Positions 6,391 through 10,495 of a stretch of 10,495 nt of DNA are shown in pieces (the first letter of the stretch is position 1; the number at the start of each line of letters is the position of its first letter). The position numbers were made by a program, and so were the translations under genes. The notes below the pieces were generated by a model. That model made no database searches, was not told the origin of the DNA, and saw only the letters and a list, made by a program, of their open reading frames with translations. Origin of the DNA: Candidatus Peribacteraceae bacterium (lineage in GTDB: Bacteria > Patescibacteriota > Gracilibacteria > Peribacterales > Peribacteraceae); assembly GCA_028717505.1 (NCBI GenBank), contig JAQUNQ010000036.1, positions 1 through 10,495 on the forward strand, written 5' to 3'.

Positions 6391-6759
6391 ATGAACTCTC
6401 GCGCCCATCTCGTCGTGAAGGTGCTGATGATCATCGCAGCGGGTGTGCTCCTGGGTGTCGGAGCTGTCCAGTACACCCAATTGAACGCCACGCTGTCGAC
6501 GGAGCACTTCGACACCGTCTACCGGAACCGACGCAGCGTCCGGGAGGCGAAGCTGAACGGTATCGAGGATGAGGGCCGCGCCCGCCCCAACTACGAGTGG
6601 CGCACGCAGCGCACGGAGAAAGCTCCGGGCACTGTGAGTACTGAAACGGAAGATCGTCTCATCGAGGGGCGATGCCAGGGACAGAGCACGTACCGCCAGC
6701 CTCAGTGCATCGTCAACTACCTGAACGGTCTGACGAAGCTGCACGGAACGGCGAAGTAA
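6391..6759 (+). CDS. Small membrane-anchored protein, paralogue B (CX10C/NYLNGL)
   Basis: An unrecognised 122-aa protein, paralogous to the one encoded at 5832-6227. It has a hydrophobic helix at about residues 7-27 after a basic start (MNSRAHLVVK), then YRNRRSVR (44-51), a charged linker, and C95-QGQSTYRQPQ-C106-IVNYLNGLTKL. Shared with paralogue A are the spacing of the cysteines (ten residues) and the C-terminal NYLNGL; the linker is unrelated in sequence and shorter. The ATG at 6391 is preferred over an upstream in-frame ATG at 6304, because the latter precedes the promoter and would add an unlikely AT-encoded hydrophobic stretch. CTTTCCCCT lies 7 nt before the ATG in place of a Shine-Dalgarno. 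It is convergent with the SLH-sortase gene across a bidirectional terminator. Function unknown; predicted location is the outer face of the membrane. Confidence 0.8.
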   Translation: MNSRAHLVVKVLMIIAAGVLLGVGAVQYTQLNATLSTEHFDTVYRNRRSVREAKLNGIEDEGRARPNYEWRTQRTEKAPGTVSTETEDRLIEGRCQGQSTYRQPQCIVNYLNGLTKLHGTAK

Positions 6760-6779
6760 CGCCCATCCCATGAAACGAA

Positions 6780-6806
6780 AAAGAGAGCGGCACTCCCGCT
6801 CTCTTT
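6780..6806. terminator. Bidirectional intrinsic terminator
   Basis: A perfect 11-bp stem (AAAGAGAGCGG, 6780-6790, with CCGCTCTCTTT, 6796-6806) encloses the loop CACTC. On the minus strand it is followed by a T-run interrupted by CG (TTTTTCGTTTC region), giving a good terminator for the sortase gene. On the plus strand the tail is TTTCC, ending the paralogue B transcript less perfectly. Confidence 0.8.
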
Positions 6807-6818
6807 CCAAATGTTTCG

Positions 6819-8006
6819 CTATTGCAGGGCGATGGTCTCCACCGGCAGTGCGTGGACGAGGTAGCGCTGGGAGATGGAATCGGGCGGCCAGCAGGTGTAG
6901 AGGATGAGCTCCTCGCCCGATCCGTCATCATTGAAGGGTGACGTATCATCGGAGGCTACCGCCTGGAAGAAAGTTACCTCGTACACGTAGAGCTTCCCGG
7001 AGTAGGTGACGTAGACGCGGTCTCCGACCTGCAGCTTATTGATCTGGCGGAAGACTTTCGTGTACTGCGAGATATCCCAGGGATATCCACTGGAGTGCCC
7101 GTACACCATGATCTTCCCACCATTTCCCGGGTAGCTGAAGAGGTGACCCACGCCGTATTGGAGCGGGGAAAGGATCCCATCGTTCGAGAAGGCATCCTGC
7201 GGATGGGTGACGGAGAGATCGGAAATGCCGAGGGTCGGCATCGTGATGGCGAAGTACTTCTCCGAGGCATAGGGCACTCTGGCGAGATTTCCCGTCTGCT
7301 GCCCGCCGCCCCACTGCACCACTGGCACGACTGCCTGATTCTGCGGCTCCTCGCCAGTGTAGGCGGTGGCCCCCGAGGCGCGCACGGTCTTTAAGCGGTA
7401 GGCCATGTCGAAGAATTGTCCGCGCGTGATCGCCGTCCCGAGGCGAAGCGTTCCTTGATGCATCACGAGGTTCCGTTGGATGGCACCATTGATGGAAGCG
7501 GTGAACCACTGCCCGTCGCGATTCTCGATGTAGGACGAGAGCTCGGCCATCTCCGCCCCTCCGCCACCCTCTCCCACGGAGCGCTCGAGGAGGGTCACTG
7601 CCTCCTCCACCCGGAGGAGCTGGGCAGGCCGCAGGGTCCCGTCCGGGTACCCCGTGATGAGACCAAGTTCAAATCCCGCCTCCACGTACGGGGCGTACCA
7701 GGCGGACTGATCGATGTCTGAGAAGAGCGCCATCGGCGGGAGATTGCGCTGATAGAACGTCACGCGGGACTGGCTCTTCTGATCGAGATTGAGCACGATT
7801 TTCAGGGCCTCCACACGATTGAGCGGCGACCACGGACGCCCGGAGCCATCCGGGTACCCCTGCACGATCCCCGCAGCCGAGAGGGACGAGAATGCAGTCT
7901 CATAGACCGTCCCCGTCACGTCCGGGAAGGACGCTGCGAACACGCTCGTCGTAAAGCCGACAAGCACGCAGAGAGCCAAGAGGAACAGAATGCGTCGGTA
8001 GCTCAT
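6819..8006 (-). CDS. Exported SLH-repeat protein with C-terminal sortase domain
   Basis: A 395-aa secreted protein joining cell-wall-binding SLH repeats to a sortase-like transpeptidase. A signal peptide occupies residues 1-24 (MSYRR, hydrophobic core, VFA/ASF cleavage). SLH repeats are at about 26-73 (FPDV...GIVQGYPDGSGRPWSPLNRVEALK), 94-143 (FSDI...GLITGYPDGTLRPAQLLRVEEAV) and a degenerate third at about 166-207. After a Gly/Gln-rich linker the sortase domain (about 245-395) shows catalytic His304 in VYGHS, Cys372 in LYTCWPP and Arg381 in QRYLVHA. Sortases cleave a sorting signal and join proteins to the envelope or to each other. SLH repeats usually bind pyruvylated wall polymers. The ATG at 8006 is chosen because the signal peptide starts there; upstream in-frame codons would spoil it. 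No LPXTG-type substrate is encoded in the window. Domains are secure; substrate unknown. Confidence 0.9.
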   Translation of the reverse strand: MSYRRILFLLALCVLVGFTTSVFAASFPDVTGTVYETAFSSLSAAGIVQGYPDGSGRPWSPLNRVEALKIVLNLDQKSQSRVTFYQRNLPPMALFSDIDQSAWYAPYVEAGFELGLITGYPDGTLRPAQLLRVEEAVTLLERSVGEGGGGAEMAELSSYIENRDGQWFTASINGAIQRNLVMHQGTLRLGTAITRGQFFDMAYRLKTVRASGATAYTGEEPQNQAVVPVVQWGGGQQTGNLARVPYASEKYFAITMPTLGISDLSVTHPQDAFSNDGILSPLQYGVGHLFSYPGNGGKIMVYGHSSGYPWDISQYTKVFRQINKLQVGDRVYVTYSGKLYVYEVTFFQAVASDDTSPFNDDGSGEELILYTCWPPDSISQRYLVHALPVETIALQ

Positions 8007-8016
8007 AGAAAGAGGA

Positions 8017-8047
8017 GTTATACTACATTTTTTTCTATATTTGTCAA
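8017..8047 (-). promoter_or_regulatory. Promoter of the SLH-sortase gene
   Basis: On the minus strand a perfect -35 TTGACA (8047-8042) precedes TATAAC (8022-8017, 5/6) with a long 19-bp spacer; TAGTAT (8025-8020) would give 16 bp. Either places transcription start 4-7 nt before the ATG at 8006, a nearly leaderless mRNA. The few leader bases are pyrimidine-rich, with no Shine-Dalgarno. Confidence 0.6.
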
Positions 8048-8070
8048 TGTCCCCTGCCACTGTAAAATTT

Positions 8071-8099
8071 TGGACAAACAAGCGATTTATGCCGATAAT
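8071..8099 (+). promoter_or_regulatory. Promoter of ychF
   Basis: TGGACA (8071-8076, 5/6) and GATAAT (8094-8099, 5/6) are separated by 17 bp. The predicted start near 8106 leaves about 8 nt of leader (CCCCTCTCC tract) before the ATG at 8114. It is divergent from the sortase promoter, with the -35 boxes 23 bp apart. Confidence 0.55.
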
Positions 8100-8113
8100 C
8101 CGATCCCCTCTCC

Positions 8114-9208
8114 ATGGCACTGCAGATAGGCATCATCGGGCTCCCGAATGTGGGCAAATCCACCCTCTTCAATGCACTCACCCGCACGCGCGGAGCGCAG
8201 GCGGCAAATTATCCCTTCTGCACCATCGAGCCGAATGTCGGCATCGTGGAGGTGCCGGATGAGAGACTGCAGGCACTTGCTGCCCTCGTCCATCCGGAGA
8301 AGATCATCCCCGCAGCCATCGAGTTTGTGGATATCGCCGGCCTCGTGCGGGGCGCGAGCAAGGGAGAGGGACTCGGCAACAAATTCCTCGCCGCCATCCG
8401 CGAAGTGGATGCGCTGTGCGAGGTCGTCCGCCTCTTCCCCGGGAGCGACGTCATCCACGTGGAAGGATCCGTGGATCCCAAGCGTGACCGTGAAACCGTG
8501 GAGATCGAACTCATCCTCTCCGATATCGAAGCACTCGAGAAGCGCCTGGAGAAAGCGCGCAATGCGGCGCGGACGGGGGACAAGGAGAAACAGAAGGAGG
8601 TGATCGTCCTGGACAAGTTCCTCAATACCCTCAAGGCCGGGCAGCTTGCGAGTGCCATCACGCTCCACCCCGAAGAGGAGAGCATCGCAAGGCAGTTCTG
8701 TCTTCTCACCCGGAAGCCCATCCTCTACGCCGCGAACGTGGCCGAGGAGCAGCTCCATACGGTGAGTACCCACGAAGCCCGCAGCCAGCTCAATCTCCCC
8801 GATGCAGCACAGGTCATCACCATCTCAGCCAAGATTGAGGAGGACCTGCAGGATCTCGCGCCCGAAGAGGCGCAGGCATTCCTCGCGGAGCTCTCCGTCA
8901 CTTCGTCCGGCCTGAGTCAGCTCATCCAGGCGGCGTACGCCGCGCTGGGGTACCAGACCTTCTTCACGGCGGGCCCCAAGGAAGTGCGGGCGTGGAACAT
9001 CCACCGTGGCTGGACGGCACCGCAAGCCGCCGGCGTGATCCATACCGACTTCGAGAAGGGCTTCATCCGCGCGGAGACGATCGCTTATCACGATTACATC
9101 ACGCTTGGCGGAGAGCTGAAGGCGAAGGAGGCAGGAAAGATGCGATCCGAAGGGAAAGAGTACGTGGTCCAAGATGGAGATGTGATGCACTTCCGGTTCA
9201 ACGTTTAG
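8114..9208 (+). CDS. ychF: Redox/ribosome-associated ATPase YchF (OLA1 family)
   Basis: YchF is a near-universal Obg-family P-loop NTPase of the cytoplasm that prefers ATP over GTP, binds ribosomes and is linked to stress responses and translation initiation. The 364-aa product has the normal family length (E. coli 363 aa). Visible motifs are the P-loop GLPNVGKST (residues 9-17), the switch region NYPFCTIEPNVGIV (32-45), G3 DIAGLVRGASKGEGLGN (73-89), the IHVEG segment with the conserved His115, the divergent G4 NVAEE (208-212) that accounts for relaxed base specificity, SAKIE (238-242), and a C-terminal TGS domain (about 280-363, ending VVQDGDVMHFRFNV). The coiled-coil insert spans about 128-195. 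The ATG at 8114 directly begins the conserved MALQIGIIGLPNVGKS. It is followed 2 nt later by the RNHCP gene, so the two are probably one operon. Identification is secure. Confidence 0.96.
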   Translation: MALQIGIIGLPNVGKSTLFNALTRTRGAQAANYPFCTIEPNVGIVEVPDERLQALAALVHPEKIIPAAIEFVDIAGLVRGASKGEGLGNKFLAAIREVDALCEVVRLFPGSDVIHVEGSVDPKRDRETVEIELILSDIEALEKRLEKARNAARTGDKEKQKEVIVLDKFLNTLKAGQLASAITLHPEEESIARQFCLLTRKPILYAANVAEEQLHTVSTHEARSQLNLPDAAQVITISAKIEEDLQDLAPEEAQAFLAELSVTSSGLSQLIQAAYAALGYQTFFTAGPKEVRAWNIHRGWTAPQAAGVIHTDFEKGFIRAETIAYHDYITLGGELKAKEAGKMRSEGKEYVVQDGDVMHFRFNV

Positions 9209-9210
9209 CA

Positions 9211-9525
9211 ATGCCATTCATTCCCCGCCAGGAGCCCTTCACCTGCGAGCACTGCGGCGCCTCTGTGGAGCCACTCGTAAGCGGCAGCTACCGCAACCAC
9301 TGCCCGCACTGCCTCTACTCGAAGCACGTGGATGACCGGGGTCCGGGAGATCGCGGGTCATCCTGTGACAGCCTCATGGAGCCTGTCGGAGTGGATCATC
9401 GCGGAGCGAAGGGCTGGATGATCGTCCACCGGTGCGTCACCTGCGGAAAAACGATCACCAACAAGGTCGCTCCGGATGATGACATCGCGGAAATCTCGAA
9501 GCTTCACCCGGATTATCTGAAATAA
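9211..9525 (+). CDS. RNHCP domain zinc protein
   Basis: A 104-aa protein of the RNHCP family, named for its RNHCP motif (residues 28-32 here). Seven cysteines lie in zinc-ribbon-like positions: C12-x2-C15, C31-x2-C34, C52, and C75-x2-C78, with HVDDRGPGDR (39-48) as the other conserved block and NKVAPDD near the end. The family is small and its biochemical role is, to my knowledge, not established; nucleic-acid or metal binding is inferred from the zinc knuckles. The ATG at 9211 lies 2 nt after the ychF stop, so it is probably translated by coupling; no Shine-Dalgarno is needed or seen. The gene ends in TAA at the edge of an AT-rich stretch without a clear terminator hairpin. Family assignment is strong; function unknown. 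Confidence 0.9.
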   Translation: MPFIPRQEPFTCEHCGASVEPLVSGSYRNHCPHCLYSKHVDDRGPGDRGSSCDSLMEPVGVDHRGAKGWMIVHRCVTCGKTITNKVAPDDDIAEISKLHPDYLK

Positions 9526-9601
9526 TATTTTGTTCAAATTTTATCGCTCCATCAAGGGCTCTTTTCAATGTGCCACTTGATTTCTGAGGGGTGGTGGCCG
9601 T

Positions 9602-9615
9602 AGGCTGCGCAGCCT
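9602..9615. repeat. 14-nt perfect palindrome
   Basis: AGGCTGCGCAGCCT reads the same on both strands. It lies in the 175-bp spacer between the RNHCP gene and the convergent gene at 9701, which otherwise shows no recognisable RNA gene or terminator. It could be a protein-binding site or a short hairpin with a GCGC loop. Confidence 0.5.
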
Positions 9616-9616
9616 C

Positions 9617-9670
9617 ATGCGTTGGTTTCTCGTCATCTGCGCGTTCGGGGTGCTTTTCCTGTCGATGTAA
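9617..9670 (+). CDS. Possible 17-aa hydrophobic peptide ORF
   Basis: ATG at 9617 to TAA at 9670 encodes MRWFLVICAFGVLFLSM, a single short hydrophobic segment with one Arg near its start. It resembles a membrane micro-peptide or the start of a signal peptide, but no promoter or ribosome site was found and such an ORF can arise by chance. It directly follows the palindrome at 9602-9615. Listed with low confidence. Confidence 0.12.
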   Translation: MRWFLVICAFGVLFLSM

Positions 9671-9700
9671 TCGCAGGGAAAAACACACAACCGATGAGCG

Positions 9701-10147
9701 TTATGCCGCCCTCTTGAACTGTCCGAGGTACTGATTGCTGAACCGGAGCGTGAGTGGAAGGGCGAGGGCGATGTTTCCTTCCGGAACGACCACGAGCTGA
9801 TCCTCGTTCGTCTTCTTGTCCGCCTCCACGGAGAGAGCAAAGAGCCCCTTCTCGAGAGAGACCGCAAGACCCGCAGGAACTTTTTCGATGCGCAACACCG
9901 ACTCAAGCCCCTCCCTCTGCACATCCTCCTGCACCTGTGCCTTCAGGGCCTCCGCCACCTTCGGTTCGGTTTCCATCGCGAACCTGAGCTCAGCAAGGAG
10001 CTCATTCCTCCGCATCTCCCGCTCCATCGCCTCGGGCCCCTTCACCTTCTCACGCAGCTTCTCGTACTCCGCTTCGGACAGGCGGAATTTTTCGCGCAGC
10101 CGCTGGCGTTCACGGGAAGGGATGCGATCGAGCCAGGAGTCGGACAT
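9701..10147 (-). CDS. Hypothetical 148-aa charged protein
   Basis: I do not recognise this protein. The N-terminal half (about residues 1-80) is highly charged and helical, rich in Arg, Glu and Lys (for example SRERQRLREKFRLSEAEYEK, 11-30), and looks able to form a coiled coil. The C-terminal half (about 84-140) is more beta-like and alternates hydrophobic residues (LRIEKVPAGLAVSL, DQLVVVPEGNIALALPLTLRF). There is no signal peptide, membrane helix or cysteine, so it is probably cytoplasmic. The start at 10147 (MSDSWLDRIP) is chosen because the upstream in-frame extension is Pro/Arg/Ser-rich and reads through the hairpin region. TATTCT (10159-10154 on the minus strand) would put transcription start on the ATG, another possible leaderless gene, though no -35 supports it. 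It is convergent with the RNHCP gene. Confidence 0.72.
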   Translation of the reverse strand: MSDSWLDRIPSRERQRLREKFRLSEAEYEKLREKVKGPEAMEREMRRNELLAELRFAMETEPKVAEALKAQVQEDVQREGLESVLRIEKVPAGLAVSLEKGLFALSVEADKKTNEDQLVVVPEGNIALALPLTLRFSNQYLGQFKRAA

Positions 10148-10212
10148 GGAAGAAGAATACCGAAGAAACTGAGGAAACCGAAGAGACTCTAAGAAGACCG
10201 TACTGGGTGGCC

Positions 10213-10336
10213 CCGCGCGCCACGGGGGGTGAAGGGGAAGGCCCTGTCCGCAGACATTGCCAACGAATCGGTTCCGAATCCTTGTAGGAACCGATGAGGA
10301 GGCACAGGGCCGGGTGGAGTGGGCTTTGGCGCGCGG
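10213..10336. ncRNA. Candidate structured domain I
   Basis: CCGCGCGCC (10213-10221) pairs perfectly with GGCGCGCGG (10328-10336), closing a 124-nt domain. Inside, GGCCCTG (10240-10246) pairs with CAGGGCC (10305-10311), TGCC (10258-10261) with GGCA (10301-10304), and ATCGGTTCC (10267-10275) with GGAACCGAT (10287-10295) around an 11-nt loop. An unpaired stretch of about 11 nt (10247-10257) forms a one-sided bulge. The linkers between outer and inner stems are G-rich on both sides. The strand is undetermined. It matches no RNA family I know; it could be a structured RNA, a leader for the minus-strand gene at 9701, or a palindromic repeat element. No promoter was identified. Confidence 0.35.
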
Positions 10337-10350
10337 TGCGCTCTCTTTTG

Positions 10351-10383
10351 CTTCTTTCTCTGTCGGGTAGACAGAGAAAGAAG
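10351..10383. repeat. Perfect 14-bp inverted repeat (hairpin 1)
   Basis: The arms are CTTCTTTCTCTGTC and GACAGAGAAAGAAG with a 5-nt loop. Nine of fourteen arm positions match the neighbouring hairpin at 10417-10450. Confidence 0.85.
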
Positions 10384-10416
10384 GAATCACAGGGCTTCCC
10401 CAGCGGAACGAGTGTT

Positions 10417-10450
10417 GCCCTTTCTTTGCCAAGCGCGGCAAAGAAAGGGC
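10417..10450. repeat. Perfect 14-bp inverted repeat (hairpin 2)
   Basis: The arms are GCCCTTTCTTTGCC and GGCAAAGAAAGGGC with a 6-nt loop AAGCGC. It is related to the hairpin at 10351-10383; all five differing arm positions remain paired. Confidence 0.85.
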
Positions 10451-10495
10451 GAAAGAAAGCGCTGCGCCGATGACCCCCTCCGCTATCGCCGCCAC

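Larger units (their letters stand above)
10338..10462. ncRNA. Candidate structured domain II (twin hairpins)
   Basis: GCGCTCTCTTTT (10338-10349) pairs with GAAAGAAAGCGC (10451-10462) with one C-A mismatch and one G-T pair. It encloses two perfect 14-bp hairpins: CTTCTTTCTCTGTC (10351-10364) with its complement at 10370-10383 (loop GGGTA), and GCCCTTTCTTTGCC (10417-10430) with its complement at 10437-10450 (loop AAGCGC). The domain begins one base after domain I ends. The hairpins are symmetrical on both strands, so the transcribed strand is unknown. It may equally be a mobile palindromic (REP/MITE-like) element. The 348 bases from 10148 to the window end hold no convincing gene otherwise. Confidence 0.35.

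Noticed and set aside
10148..10495. N-terminal extension of the 148-aa protein to the window edge
   Set aside because: The in-frame extension translates the nested inverted repeats into Pro/Ser/Arg-rich sequence. The ATG at 10147 begins the compositionally coherent protein.
10148..10495. RNase P RNA, tmRNA, SRP RNA or tRNA
   Set aside because: No GAGGAAAGTCC/ACAGAA core, no GGTTCGAATCC T-arm, no GGAAGGAAGCAGCC-like SRP apical motif and no CCA-ended cloverleaf was found on either strand.
1..10495. CRISPR array, insertion sequence or integrase
   Set aside because: No regularly spaced direct repeats and no transposase or recombinase reading frame were seen.

Overview
The window is about 10.5 kb of gene-dense, GC-rich bacterial DNA. 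The organism is probably a member of the Patescibacteria (candidate phyla radiation), possibly near the Peribacteria/Peregrinibacteria. This is an inference from gene content: a solitary membrane-anchored TraG/VirD4-like ATPase, an SLH-domain/sortase fusion, a receiver-only response regulator, an RNHCP zinc protein, and very short leaders without Shine-Dalgarno sequences. tsf ends at a TGA at the expected C-terminus, so TGA is a stop here and the recoded (TGA = Gly) lineages are unlikely.

Layout. 1-1530: translation operon rpsB-tsf. 1607-1993: stand-alone response regulator with a promoter so close that its mRNA should be leaderless. 2056-3255 (minus): two-HKD phospholipase D superfamily protein, convergent with the regulator and divergent from the next gene; the two divergent starts are only 25 bp apart. 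3281-5755: 824-aa TraG/VirD4-like ATPase with one N-terminal membrane helix. 5832-6227 and 6391-6759: two tandem paralogous small membrane-anchored proteins of no family I recognise, sharing YRN-[NR]-RS-[IV]-R and CxGxSTxRxxxCIxNYLNGL. Each has its own TGTTATAAT promoter and pyrimidine-rich leader. 6819-8006 (minus): exported protein with three SLH repeats and a C-terminal sortase domain, convergent with the second paralogue across a bidirectional terminator. 8114-9525: ychF and an RNHCP protein, 2 nt apart. 9701-10147 (minus): unrecognised 148-aa protein. 10148-10495: no convincing gene, but dense nested inverted repeats.

How the parts relate. 1-1530 and 8114-9525 are housekeeping. The stretch 3281-8006 looks devoted to the cell envelope: an ATPase of the DNA/protein-translocating type, two small proteins predicted to face outward with a probable disulfide, and a sortase tethered to the wall by SLH repeats. 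That these work together is inference from proximity only.

Most noteworthy: (1) the two-paralogue family with its matching promoters and leaders; (2) 10213-10462, where two adjacent base-paired domains hold two perfect 14-bp hairpins whose arms differ at five positions with every pair preserved, a candidate structured RNA or palindromic repeat element; (3) a window-wide pattern of strong -10 boxes very close to start codons, or pyrimidine tracts before them, in place of Shine-Dalgarno sites, including a 15-nt leader sequence identical before tsf and the first paralogue.
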